In this document: positions 33,506 to 42,018 of the stretch, one piece after another
Numbering within the stretch: the stretch's first letter is position 1
Layout of the letters: the number at the start of each line of letters is the position of its first letter
Source of the DNA: Frigididesulfovibrio sp031553235
Lineage (GTDB): Bacteria > Desulfobacterota > Desulfovibrionia > Desulfovibrionales > Desulfovibrionaceae
DNA: 64,000 nucleotides
Reading direction: 5' to 3'
Assembly (NCBI GenBank): GCA_031553235.1
Contig: JAVBLS010000054.1
Location: 1 to 64,000 of the forward strand
Program-made: the position numbers and the translations under genes
Notes under the pieces: generated by a model
What the model was told of the DNA's origin: nothing
Seen by the model: the letters and a program-made list of their open reading frames with translations, nothing else
Database searches by the model: none

Positions 33506-34455
33506 TCGATTCCGGCGCCCCTGTGCCTCTTTTCTTCATTACCGGCTTTCTTGGTTCGGGCAAGACGACCTTGCTGAATCACCTTCTGGATGAAGCGAGC
33601 GCACGGGGGCAAAAGATCGGTGTGATCATCAACGAGTGGGGGCGGGTCAACATTGATGCGGGCCTGCTCCCCACTCAAGGCATTGAGATCACCGAGCTCA
33701 ACAACGGGCAGGTTTTCTGCAGTTGCCTCTCCGGCAATTTCGTCCAGGCCCTGGCCCTTTTCGCCGAACGCCCTCTGGATCTTGTCATCGTGGAGACCTC
33801 CGGCATGGCCAACCCCCAGCCGCTCAAAAGGCTTATGGCCGAATTAAAGGATCTGACGGGCCTGCACTACGATTATCGGGGCATGACCGCCCTGGTGGAC
33901 CCGGAGAATTTTCTGGAACTGGTCGAAGACCTCACCGCGGTGGAAGAACAGGTCATCGGCAGCCAGCGTATTCTGATCAACAAGATCGACCTGGCAGATC
34001 AGGAAACCTTGGGCCGGATCCGGCAAAAGATCAGAGCCCTCAATCCGACGGCTGAAATTGTGGAAGCCAGCTACGGGCAGGTGGACGGTTTTCTGGAGGC
34101 GCCTCTTCCCCATGGGGGTGGGGCCGGCGGCATGGTCATGCGAAAAGCCAAGCCCCCTCTTGTCAGGCCGACCCACTATGTGGTCAGCACCACCGAGAGC
34201 CTGACGCCGGAAAAAGCAACGGCCTTTGTCCGGGAAATTCTCCCCGGTGCCTTGCGCGTCAAGGGTTTTATCCACGACAAGGATCGCGGCTGGTTCTATG
34301 TCGACGGGGTGAACGAGAGGGTGGAGAGCCGGCTGCTGGAAGCTTCGGGCACAGAATCGAAAATTGTCGTCATCCCCAAAGCGGGGCAAGATCTTGAGCA
34401 AAAAATGGCATCCGCCTGGGCCGAGAAATGTGGGGTTCCGTTTTCTCTTTCATAA
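33502..34455 (+). CDS. CobW/G3E-family GTPase
   Basis: A 317-residue P-loop GTPase: ITGFLGSGKTTLLNHLL (Walker A), IINEWG, VETSGMANP (Walker B region), INKIDLADQ for guanine, and a C-terminal CobW-C domain ending in a GWFYVDGVNE stretch. Members are metallochaperones or GTPase partners of cobalamin enzymes. The metal-binding CxCC motif is reduced to CSC (Cys73, Cys75). It overlaps the preceding stop by four bases, so it is translationally coupled. Likely role here: help load or maintain metal or corrinoid in this methyltransfer system. Confidence 0.88.
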   Translation: MIDSGAPVPLFFITGFLGSGKTTLLNHLLDEASARGQKIGVIINEWGRVNIDAGLLPTQGIEITELNNGQVFCSCLSGNFVQALALFAERPLDLVIVETSGMANPQPLKRLMAELKDLTGLHYDYRGMTALVDPENFLELVEDLTAVEEQVIGSQRILINKIDLADQETLGRIRQKIRALNPTAEIVEASYGQVDGFLEAPLPHGGGAGGMVMRKAKPPLVRPTHYVVSTTESLTPEKATAFVREILPGALRVKGFIHDKDRGWFYVDGVNERVESRLLEASGTESKIVVIPKAGQDLEQKMASAWAEKCGVPFSLS

Positions 34456-34479
34456 TCGGGCAAACGAGGGCTGGAAGAT

Positions 34480-36318
34480 ATGAACATTGAAGTTATTTCC
34501 GCCAGAAAGCGCTATCGCCTGCAGGCTGAAGCCGGAAGCGGACTGATGGACTGTCTGATCAAAGCAGGCGTCATGGACGCCACGGAGTGCGCCGGCCGGG
34601 GCATTTGCGGCAAATGCGCCGTCAAGGTCCATTCCGGGGAACTTGCGCCGACCGGGGAAGGGCCGGCCGAAGCGCAGACCAACGGCCGGGTTCTCGCCTG
34701 CCGGAGCCTGATCAAAGAGAGTGTGGTCATCGAGATTCCCTGCGGCAAGGATGACATCAAACGAAAAGTCTGTTTGCCCGGCCTGCAGCAGCAGGAGCGT
34801 TTTGAAGACACACCCGTGGAAAAGCACTTCATCCAAATGTCCGCGCCCAGCCTGCGGGATCAGCTATCCGATCTGGAACGCATTCTGGCGCAAGTCGGCA
34901 AAAACAAAAAAGCCCCCCGCAGTTTGCTGAAAGACCTGCCCGATCTTTTGCGCCGGTCTGATTTCGCGGTCACGGCAACGCTCATCGGCGACGATTTGAT
35001 CGATATCGAAGCCGGCGACACCCACACGCAGAGCTACGGGTTCATCGTCGACGTCGGCACCACGACCATCGCCATCTACCTTGTGGACCTGCATACCGGC
35101 GCCGTGCTGGACGCGGACGGCAAGGCCAACCCACAGCGGACTTTCGGCTCCGACGTGTTGAGCAGAATTTCCGTGGCTTCCGCCGAAAACGGCAACCGCG
35201 AGAAAATACAGGCAGTGACCCTGGAGGCGGTTTCCGATTCCATGCGGCACCTGCTGAAGAGGCACGGTGTTGCGGAACGCAACGTCTACAATGTGATCGT
35301 GGTCGGCAATACCACCATGAGCCACCTGTTTCTGGGCGTCGACCCCAAAAATTTGGCCGTGGCACCCTTTATTCCCTGCTACCGCAACCGCGTGAGCATG
35401 AAGGGCGGTGACCTCGGCCTGCCCATGCATCCGGAAGGGACGCTCCACGTTTTGCCGAACATTTCCGGCTACGTGGGTTCCGACACCCTTGGTGTGGCCA
35501 TGGCCACCAAGCCCTGGGAGCAGAAAGGCTATTCCCTGGCCGTGGACATAGGCACCAACGGCGAAATCATCCTTGGCTACAAAGGCTGGATGCTGGCCTG
35601 TTCCGCGGCGGCCGGCCCGGCTTTTGAAGGCGCGCACATCCACAACGGCATGCGGGCCGGCAAAGGCGCCATTGAAACGGTGTGTTTTGAAAACAACGGC
35701 ATCAAGCTGGGTGTCATCGGCGAAGCCGCGCCGCAGGGCCTTTGCGGCTCCGGTCTGATCGACGCCGTGGCCGAGCTGCTGCGGGCGGGCCTGCTGGATG
35801 CCCGGGGACGTCTGGCGGACGAAACGTCGGAGGCAACCGGCCGTCCCTTGGGGGACAGGCTGCGCGTCTCCAACGGCATGCGCGAGTTTGTCCTGGTCCT
35901 TGCCGGCGAACAGGGCAGCGAACAGGACATCGTGATTACCCAGAAAGACATTCGAGAACTGCAACTGGCCAAGGCGGCCATCGCAGCCGGCATCGCCGTG
36001 CTGATGCAGGAAGTAAAAATCAACGCCTCGCAGATCGACCGCCTCTACCTGGCCGGAGCCTTCGGCAACTATCTGGACCGGGAAAACGCCGTGGCCCTGG
36101 GCATGTTCCCCGGCATTCCCGCGGAAAAAATCATCCCCATCGGCAACGCGGCCGCCGAAGGGGCCGGGCTGTGCCTCTTGTCCGCCGGCCAACTGAAGAT
36201 GGCCGACAGAATCGCCGCCTTTGTCAAACCGGTTGAACTTTCCGCTCGCGCGGATTTCAACGAGCAATTCGTGCGGGAGATCGGCTTTCCGCCTGTCGAG
36301 GGCAAATCGGCCTCTTAA
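34480..36318 (+). CDS. Corrinoid reductive activation protein (RACE/DUF4445, ferredoxin-ASKHA)
   Basis: A 612-residue reactivator. The N-terminal 2Fe-2S ferredoxin has Cys37, Cys43, Cys46 and Cys74 (CAGRGICGKCAVKV ... VLACRSL). A linker precedes the ASKHA ATPase-like domains (YGFIVDVGTTTIAIYLVDLH, VVGNTTMSHLFLGV, LAVDIGTNGEIILG, YLAGAFGNYLD). Such proteins use ATP and reduced ferredoxin to bring accidentally oxidised cob(II)alamin back to cob(I)alamin. It serves the corrinoid protein encoded at the head of this operon, and follows the CobW gene by 24 bases. Confidence 0.92.
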   Translation: MNIEVISARKRYRLQAEAGSGLMDCLIKAGVMDATECAGRGICGKCAVKVHSGELAPTGEGPAEAQTNGRVLACRSLIKESVVIEIPCGKDDIKRKVCLPGLQQQERFEDTPVEKHFIQMSAPSLRDQLSDLERILAQVGKNKKAPRSLLKDLPDLLRRSDFAVTATLIGDDLIDIEAGDTHTQSYGFIVDVGTTTIAIYLVDLHTGAVLDADGKANPQRTFGSDVLSRISVASAENGNREKIQAVTLEAVSDSMRHLLKRHGVAERNVYNVIVVGNTTMSHLFLGVDPKNLAVAPFIPCYRNRVSMKGGDLGLPMHPEGTLHVLPNISGYVGSDTLGVAMATKPWEQKGYSLAVDIGTNGEIILGYKGWMLACSAAAGPAFEGAHIHNGMRAGKGAIETVCFENNGIKLGVIGEAAPQGLCGSGLIDAVAELLRAGLLDARGRLADETSEATGRPLGDRLRVSNGMREFVLVLAGEQGSEQDIVITQKDIRELQLAKAAIAAGIAVLMQEVKINASQIDRLYLAGAFGNYLDRENAVALGMFPGIPAEKIIPIGNAAAEGAGLCLLSAGQLKMADRIAAFVKPVELSARADFNEQFVREIGFPPVEGKSAS

Positions 36319-36380
36319 AGTCAATTTGCTCCGACGAACGCGTAAGCGGACTGCGACCTGCCCAAGGCACGGGGGATGCC

Positions 36381-37097
36381 ATGGATACCGTTATTCTTGC
36401 CTGCGAAGTTCTTCGCCATGAGTTGGAGCTGCTCACGAGCGCCATGCAGAACCCGCCTCCCATAAAGTACCTGGAGCAGGGGTTGCACAGCAATCCTGAA
36501 CAGTTGCGCGCCAAGGTTCAGGAAGAAGTGGATGCCTTTGAGCGGGAAAATGGCGGAGAGCTGACCATTCTCTGTGCCTATGCCCTTTGCGGGCGTGCGC
36601 TTTGCGGCGTGCACTCGAGCCGGGCGACCCTGGTTTTCCCCAAGCTGCACGACTGCATCCCGCTTCTTCTCGGCCTTGAGCAAAAGCAGTTCACAACGCT
36701 GCACAGCGGCCCCATTTACTGGCTGGCCCCCGGATTTCTCCAGAGTTCCATATTCGCGCCGCAACTGTCGCCGGAAATGCTGCTGCGTCATGCCGAGTAT
36801 GAAAGAAAGTACGGCCCGGCCAAGGCCGCCCGTCTCATGGAGGCCGAGAAGCGCATGATGCAGAACTACACCAAGGCCTGCCATATCCGCTGGGCGGAAT
36901 TGGGCGACAAGTATGTGGCCGACGCCAAAAAGTTGGCGGATTCCGTTCCCCTGCCCTATGATGAGGTGGAAGGCTCTTCCGGATATCTGGCCGAGCTTCT
37001 TCAGGGCGGTAAAGACCGCGACAAATTCCTGCACCTGACGCCCGGGCAGACCATCGACATGGAGCCGGACGGAGGCATTTGCGCGGTTGTGCTGTAA
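36381..37097 (+). CDS. DUF1638 family protein
   Basis: A 238-residue DUF1638 protein: starts VILACEVLRHELELLTSAM, has YLEQGLHSNPEQLRAKVQEEV and LCAYALCGRALCGV and then VFPKLHDCIPLLLG. This family is often found beside corrinoid methyltransferase genes but its activity is not known. Conserved Cys and His residues could bind metal. Start ATG 36381 has GGGGGA upstream. It lies inside the methyltransfer operon. Confidence 0.78.
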   Translation: MDTVILACEVLRHELELLTSAMQNPPPIKYLEQGLHSNPEQLRAKVQEEVDAFERENGGELTILCAYALCGRALCGVHSSRATLVFPKLHDCIPLLLGLEQKQFTTLHSGPIYWLAPGFLQSSIFAPQLSPEMLLRHAEYERKYGPAKAARLMEAEKRMMQNYTKACHIRWAELGDKYVADAKKLADSVPLPYDEVEGSSGYLAELLQGGKDRDKFLHLTPGQTIDMEPDGGICAVVL

Positions 37098-37132
37098 TCG
37101 GGGCCACGTCCGTATCTTAAAAGGAGCACCTT

Positions 37133-37534
37133 ATGTCTGTACGCATCCCCAAGGAAATTCAAGATTTTATTCCCGGCAAAATGGCCTGGGTGGCCACAGC
37201 CGATGCCTCCGGCCGCCCCAATGCCGCTCCCAAGGGCTCAATGCAGATCATCGACGATCAAACCCTGCTCTACGCGGATATTTTTCCGAAAAAAACCTCG
37301 GATAACCTGGAAAAGAACCCGCAAATAGCCGTCAGCATCGTTGACGGCGGCAAGGGGTATCAGTTCAAAGGGCGGGCCGAACAGCTCAAGGCCGGCCAGG
37401 CGTATGAACAGATCAAAGCCGTTCTGGCTGAAAAATTTCCGGGCCTGCCGACGCCGAAATGCGCGGTCAGGATAACGGTGGAAGAGGTTTACTCTCTGAC
37501 ACCCGGGCCCGAGGCCGGGGCCAAGATTGTCTAA
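37133..37534 (+). CDS. Pyridoxamine 5'-phosphate oxidase-like flavin-binding protein
   Basis: A 133-residue split-barrel protein: AWVATADASGRPNAAPKGSM, YADIFPKKTSDNLEKNPQIA and FKGRAEQLKAG match the flavin-binding PNPOx-like fold. It probably binds FMN or F420 and moves electrons, perhaps to the reactivator. AAAAGGAG precedes the ATG. It is the last gene of the operon, followed by a 14-bp terminator-like hairpin. Confidence 0.8.
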   Translation: MSVRIPKEIQDFIPGKMAWVATADASGRPNAAPKGSMQIIDDQTLLYADIFPKKTSDNLEKNPQIAVSIVDGGKGYQFKGRAEQLKAGQAYEQIKAVLAEKFPGLPTPKCAVRITVEEVYSLTPGPEAGAKIV

Positions 37535-37699
37535 TATCCGGAGCAAATGGCTTTGAAGAAGTACCTTTGCTCCGACAGCCGTGCTGCTGGCGCTTGCGAG
37601 TTTATTCGGAAGCCCGTCGAACATATGGTCGGAGAGACAATTTCGGAAGCGGAATTGGTCTAGGGTCTGTTCGCAAACGTCCCAGAGGCTGTTCGGCTG

Positions 37700-37745
37700 A
37701 GAGGGTTTTTGTTTGCCGCCAAGAGGCAGGGAACAAAAACCCTCT
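37700..37745 (+). terminator. Terminator-like hairpin after the corrinoid operon
   Basis: AGAGGGTTTTTGTT (37700-37713) pairs perfectly with AACAAAAACCCTCT (37732-37745). It lies 165 bases after the last gene of the operon, in a gene-free tract that also holds the MITE at 37769-37920. Confidence 0.65.
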
Positions 37746-37768
37746 TCATATTCAAAGTTGCTTTGCTT

Positions 37769-37920
37769 TAGGAGCTGTTTCCAAATCAAAGATTTTGCTC
37801 CAAGAGCGAGAAATCCGGCCATTTTTGCGATGGGAGTGTACTCTTCTGGTACTCGACCGGAGAAAAAGGGACCGGATGACGCGGCTATTGGACAAAAGAT
37901 TTATTTTGAAACAGCTCCTA
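37769..37920. repeat. MITE-like element with TAGGAGCTGTTTC termini
   Basis: A 152-base element. TAGGAGCTGTTTCC at the left and GAAACAGCTCCTA at the right form terminal inverted repeats that extend imperfectly to about 30 bases (AAATCAAAGATTTTG versus CAAAAGATTTATTTT). No coding frame. The right end provides the TAG stop codon of the phosphatase gene at 37918. It differs from the TAGAGC repeat family. Confidence 0.7.
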
Positions 37921-38400
37921 AAAAAGACGTTCGTGGGCGAGGGGGCTGGGCGTGGCGTTTATGTACGACGACCAGTTCTGGACGAGAAAGCCCCGCATGC
38001 CCGTCGCCGGCGCATAGGGGGGATAGAGGTCGCGGAAAGCCGCTTCGGCCGCTTCAAGGCTTTCGCAGGGCAGTTGTCTGGATACGGCCAGGTACAGCAG
38101 GGCAATGCCGGCGGCGCGGCTTGAGCCTTGGCGGGAGCAGACCAGAACATCTTGCCCGGACGGCAGGTGTTCGCCGATAAAAAGCAAGGCCGCATCCACA
38201 AGTTCTTTGGGAATGCCGGCGGGGTCTTGCGCATCCGCCAGAACGAGGCTCAGTTTGTCACCCTGCCGGACCAGGCACCCGGAAGGATCATTTGACCCGT
38301 CGGCGCAGATCCGGATGACGGGCCAGTCGCTATGCTCCTTAACCGTACTTTCGAAATCCGTTTCGTTGCCTACATGTAAATTCGGCGCAACTTCATACAT
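37918..38400 (-). CDS. Dual-specificity phosphatase-like protein
   Basis: A 160-residue protein similar to small dual-specificity phosphatases: starts YEVAPNLHVGNETDFE and has the P-loop VLVCSRQGSSRAAGIALLYLA. The P-loop is odd: Cys is followed by six, not five, residues before Arg, and the usual His before Cys is Val. The fold is likely but catalysis is uncertain. It lies at the end of the cobalamin operon after cobU. A phosphatase for alpha-ribazole phosphate is a possible role, by position only. Its stop codon is within a MITE end. Confidence 0.6.
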   Translation of the reverse strand: MYEVAPNLHVGNETDFESTVKEHSDWPVIRICADGSNDPSGCLVRQGDKLSLVLADAQDPAGIPKELVDAALLFIGEHLPSGQDVLVCSRQGSSRAAGIALLYLAVSRQLPCESLEAAEAAFRDLYPPYAPATGMRGFLVQNWSSYINATPSPLAHERLF

Positions 38401-38469
38401 TATGAGTCTCCTTACAGTTGTTGTCGTGGGTATTCTGTCCCTTGTCGGCGGGCCACGACTGTCCCGGCG

Positions 38470-39057
38470 CTATCGGGTCAATTGCAGCAGACGCCCGGCA
38501 ACGACCAGGAAGACATCCCGGGCGCGGGCGGCGATCAGTTGGTTGGCAAGGCCGAGGCCGTCGCAATAGTTGCGGCCGAGCAGGGTGGGTTCAATGCCGC
38601 CGAGCCCGGTTTCGCCCGAAACCAGCACCCAGCGGCTGCCCGAGCTCTCGATCAGGCCGAGCAGCGCTTCCACCTCCATACAAACGGCGGCCTCAAAGGC
38701 GGCTAAATCTTCCGGGTCCGGCAGGCTGAACAGGATGTTCGACACCCATAGCGTCACGCAGTCCAGCAAGATCGTCGGCGTTGCTCCGGCGACCGCGGCA
38801 GTTGCCCCGGGCTGCGGCAGCGCGGCGGCAATGTGTTCCGCAAGATGCAGGGAACATTCAAGCGTGTGCCAGTTTGCCGGCCGGCGGGCGCGGTGCCGGC
38901 GCAGGCGTTCAACCATGGAGGGGTCGTCGGGCCGAACCTCGGCCGTGGCAACATAGAGCACCGGCCCGCCGTATTGCAGCGCCTGCGCTTCCGCTCGGGC
39001 GCTTTTTCCGCTCCGCGTGCCGCCGAGATATAGCGTTACCTCCGTTTGATCCATCAT
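38470..39057 (-). CDS. cobU: Adenosylcobinamide kinase / guanylyltransferase
   Basis: A 195-residue P-loop protein: LYLGGTRSGKSARAEAQAL (Walker A), LYVATAEVRPDDPSMVERLR and HRARRPANWHTLE (with the guanylylated-His region), LDCVTLWVSNIL and LVSGETGLGG. It phosphorylates adenosylcobinamide and adds GMP, preparing it for the nucleotide loop. The start ATGATG at 39055-39057 follows AGGGG and overlaps the previous gene; a longer frame upstream is not homologous. Part of the nucleotide-loop block with cobS and cobT. Confidence 0.93.
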   Translation of the reverse strand: MMDQTEVTLYLGGTRSGKSARAEAQALQYGGPVLYVATAEVRPDDPSMVERLRRHRARRPANWHTLECSLHLAEHIAAALPQPGATAAVAGATPTILLDCVTLWVSNILFSLPDPEDLAAFEAAVCMEVEALLGLIESSGSRWVLVSGETGLGGIEPTLLGRNYCDGLGLANQLIAARARDVFLVVAGRLLQLTR

Positions 39058-40175
39058 ATCGTGCCCCTTCTGCTCATGTTTCCTCTGTCGCCGCGTGTCT
39101 CTTCCCTCGCCGTCGGCACTACGGCTGGGTACAGGCGCGGCACCGACGGCGGCATGTCCGGGCAGGGCTCTGTCACCGCCGGCATCACTCGGACACGGCG
39201 CTCCCACGACTGCAGGAGCGCGGCGTGGGAGACGGCAAAATCGTCGAAGGAGAAGACTTCTAGGTTGAGCACTCCCGCAAAGCCGGCCTCCCAGAGCGGA
39301 TGCATAACCGCGTCCAGGCACTCCGGCGGCATGAAGCGGAGCGACTTGTGGTCGCGGGGGCGCTGCCCGAAACGTCGGCGCAGGTCGGCAACCGGGAACT
39401 CGGAAGGCTTCCGGCCGCGGGCGGGCGGCGCACTTTCTGCCGCTCTCTCGTCGGCAAGAACGGTTTGCTGTCCGGTTTCGCGCGGTTCCAGCCCGTGCAG
39501 ATGGATGACCCGGATGCGGGGGAGCCAGGCCGCAAGCGTCGGCGAGGGGTCGCCGTTGTCCTTCCAGATGTGCCCGATATCAAGACAGCGGGAATAGGCT
39601 GTGCTGTTCAGCCAACCGTCCCAGAAATCCGCGGGAAAACTTTCAAGATTTTCCACCGCGAGCTGTTCCGGCGAAGACAGACAGGCCGCGATTTCGCGCA
39701 GGGTTTCGGCGGTGCGGCCACGTAGCTCGTCGGACAGCCCTCGGCAATCGGTGCCCGATGGTGCCGGCATTTTGTTTTGTGCAGGGTTTGCCCGGCCTGC
39801 ATCGGGGGGCAGCAAGACCCCGTGAAGCTCGGGAAAATCAACGTGCAGCACGAAACTGTGCGGATGCAGCGGGGCGGCGCGATCCACCGCGCAACGCACC
39901 TTGTGGACCATTGCCCGCATGCCCTGCGGCGTGCCGAAGTCCGCTTCCGTCGGCAGGTGCACGTGTAGACTTGTGCCTTCACCGTCGACTATTCGGCCGA
40001 TTTCCCGAATCTCCTCGGGAGTGGGGAGATACTCGCCGTGTTCGCCCGTTTCCGTCAGCAACAGGCCCACGTCCTCGCAGCGTTCCGCCGCAAAGCGCAT
40101 GGCCGGAACATACCCGGCATGCAGCAGAAAGGAGGTCCCGCCAAGCTTCAGGTGCGGAACCGTGTACTTTTTCAA
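39054..40175 (-). CDS. AP-endonuclease-2-fold protein, possible cobamide remodelling enzyme
   Basis: A 373-residue TIM barrel protein (LGGTSFLLHAGYVPAMRFAA, VGLLLTETGEHGEYLP, TSLHVHLPTEADFG, SFVLHVDFPE, CLDIGHIWKD, RVIHLHGLE). Acids and histidines are placed as metal ligands. It resembles CbiR, the phosphodiesterase that removes the lower ligand of cobamides in Akkermansia, and its place between cobU and cobS supports a lower-ligand role. I cannot prove CbiR identity by eye. The start codon is TTG (40173-40175) with GGAG eight bases upstream. The last 60 residues look unstructured. Confidence 0.65.
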   Translation of the reverse strand: MKKYTVPHLKLGGTSFLLHAGYVPAMRFAAERCEDVGLLLTETGEHGEYLPTPEEIREIGRIVDGEGTSLHVHLPTEADFGTPQGMRAMVHKVRCAVDRAAPLHPHSFVLHVDFPELHGVLLPPDAGRANPAQNKMPAPSGTDCRGLSDELRGRTAETLREIAACLSSPEQLAVENLESFPADFWDGWLNSTAYSRCLDIGHIWKDNGDPSPTLAAWLPRIRVIHLHGLEPRETGQQTVLADERAAESAPPARGRKPSEFPVADLRRRFGQRPRDHKSLRFMPPECLDAVMHPLWEAGFAGVLNLEVFSFDDFAVSHAALLQSWERRVRVMPAVTEPCPDMPPSVPRLYPAVVPTAREETRGDRGNMSRRGTI

Positions 40176-40226
40176 CGTGATATCTCCTTACCATGCCTCG
40201 CGCAGGTGCGGGCCGCAGGCCTCCCT

Positions 40227-40970
40227 CTACCTCAGACAGCAGACAACCAGAACAACGCATTCGACAAACTCGATCAGACAGCCGAAGACGTCGCCGGTGA
40301 CGCCCCCCAGTCGTTTTCTGGCGGCCGACAAAAACAGCCGGGCGACAAGCACGGCGGCCGCAAGCGCGCCGACCCCGCGTAGCCCGTTGAGGAGGCATAT
40401 GGCCAGCCCGATGCCGACGGCAATCAATTCGTGCCGCCCGGTGACGCCCTCATGCATTGCTTCGCCCAAGCCGCCGGGACGCGCGGAAGGAACCCGCATG
40501 GCCGCAAAGACCAGGCCGCGCGCCAGTGTTCCGGCCAGGCAGCAGGCCCCGGCCAGGGCAAGAAACCCGCTTTGGCCGGCGATGAGCGGTTCGGCCAAGG
40601 CATACAGGGCGGCCGCCTTGAGCATCAGGACGAAGAACAGGGCGATTCCGCTGAAGGTGCCGAGGCGGGAGTCCTTCATAATCTCCAGCCGCCGGGCCGG
40701 AGCGGCCTCAACAAAGAGGCCGTCCCCGCAATCGGCCACGCCGTCAAGATGCAGCCCGCCGGTGACCACGACCCAGGCAAGGCAGCCGACAATCCCGCAG
40801 AGCGGAGCGGGCAGCCATTGGGCCGCAAGCCATACGGCCAGAGCAACCAGCGCTCCCACGATGATCCCGACCACGGGCAGCCAGACCATCACGCCCCGGA
40901 AAGTGGAGGGCAACGGCGCGGAACCGACGGGCAGTCGGGTGAAAAAGCCCAGGGCGGCGCGGAGCATCAT
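40227..40970 (-). CDS. cobS: Adenosylcobinamide-GDP ribazoletransferase (cobalamin synthase)
   Basis: A 247-residue integral membrane protein: FFTRLPVG near the N-terminus, VTGGLHLDGVADCGDGLF (the conserved HLDG-ADC motif), KDSRLGTFSGIALFFVLMLK, and several hydrophobic helices. It joins adenosylcobinamide-GDP and alpha-ribazole (phosphate), the last step of cobalamin synthesis. It overlaps cobT by four bases. Confidence 0.93.
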   Translation of the reverse strand: MMLRAALGFFTRLPVGSAPLPSTFRGVMVWLPVVGIIVGALVALAVWLAAQWLPAPLCGIVGCLAWVVVTGGLHLDGVADCGDGLFVEAAPARRLEIMKDSRLGTFSGIALFFVLMLKAAALYALAEPLIAGQSGFLALAGACCLAGTLARGLVFAAMRVPSARPGGLGEAMHEGVTGRHELIAVGIGLAICLLNGLRGVGALAAAVLVARLFLSAARKRLGGVTGDVFGCLIEFVECVVLVVCCLR

Positions 40971-42004
40971 CCTCTGATAATCTCCAGTTCGGCCAAGGTG
41001 CGCATTTCGCTGAGAATGCGCACCGAGGCGTCGATGATCGGGTAGAGCAGAGCCGCGCCCGAACCTTCCCCAAGGCGCAGATCCAGGTCAAGATATGTGG
41101 GAATGCCGAGGTACTTCATAAGGATGGCGTGCCCGGGCTCAGAAGACGAGTGCGAACCCACGAGCATGTCGCGCATGCCGGGCCGGATGCCGACGGCCAC
41201 GGCGGCGGCGGCACCGGCGATGAAGCCGTCGATCACCACCGGGATGCGCAACGATGCGCCGCCGAGCATAAGGCCGGCCATGGCGGCGATTTCAGGCCCG
41301 CCGACCTTGGCCAGCACGTCCAGGGCGTCATCCGGGTCGGGGCGGTTGCGTCCGATACCCTGCTGGATGAGTTCGGCCTTACGGCGCAGGCGTTCGGGAG
41401 GGATGCCGGAACCGATGCCGGTGACCTCTGCCGCCGAGACACCGGTCAGCACGGCGGTGATGGCCGAAGACGGCGAGGTGTTGCCTATGCCCATTTCTCC
41501 GGCGGCGAGCAGGCTCACGCCTCTTTCCGCTTCTTTGCGGGCCATGTCTATGCCCACCTGCAGGCAGGCCAGGGCCTCCTCACGGGTCATGGCCGGGCCT
41601 TGGCTGAAGTCGCGGGCCCCGGGCATGACTTTGCGCCGCACAAGGCCTTCGGCGTCGCTCAAATCGCCCTTGACGCCCACATCCACCACGACAAGGCGCG
41701 ATTCGGCGTTGCGGCAGAAAGAATTGATCGTGCCGCCGTTGCTCAGGAAGTTGCGGACCTGAATCTCGGTGACCTCCTGTCCGCTGGCGCTCACGCCCTG
41801 CAGGGCAATGTCGTGATCGGCGGCAAACAGGACCACGGACTTCAGGGGAAAGTCGGGGCGTTCTTTGCCGGTGATCCCGGCCAGCCGGACCGCAAGTTCC
41901 TCAAGCCGGCCCAGGCTGCCGGGGACCTTGGCCAGGCTGTCCAGCCGTTTTTGCGTCGCCTGTGCCGCTTGCTTGGAAAATGCGGGAATGGTCAGATTTT
42001 TCAC
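40967..42004 (-). CDS. cobT: Nicotinate-nucleotide:dimethylbenzimidazole phosphoribosyltransferase
   Basis: A 345-residue CobT: KVPGSLGRLEELAVRLAGI, LFAADHDIALQGVSA, GEMGIGNTSPSSAITAVL, VGSHSSSEPGH and the catalytic Glu in RLGEGSGAALLYPIID. It activates the lower ligand base to alpha-ribazole phosphate. The start codon is GTG (42002-42004) with AGGA about eight bases upstream. Do not confuse it with the VWA protein at 60728, which belongs to an unrelated CobT family. Confidence 0.95.
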   Translation of the reverse strand: MKNLTIPAFSKQAAQATQKRLDSLAKVPGSLGRLEELAVRLAGITGKERPDFPLKSVVLFAADHDIALQGVSASGQEVTEIQVRNFLSNGGTINSFCRNAESRLVVVDVGVKGDLSDAEGLVRRKVMPGARDFSQGPAMTREEALACLQVGIDMARKEAERGVSLLAAGEMGIGNTSPSSAITAVLTGVSAAEVTGIGSGIPPERLRRKAELIQQGIGRNRPDPDDALDVLAKVGGPEIAAMAGLMLGGASLRIPVVIDGFIAGAAAAVAVGIRPGMRDMLVGSHSSSEPGHAILMKYLGIPTYLDLDLRLGEGSGAALLYPIIDASVRILSEMRTLAELEIIRG

Positions 42005-42018
42005 GGCAATATCCTTGT

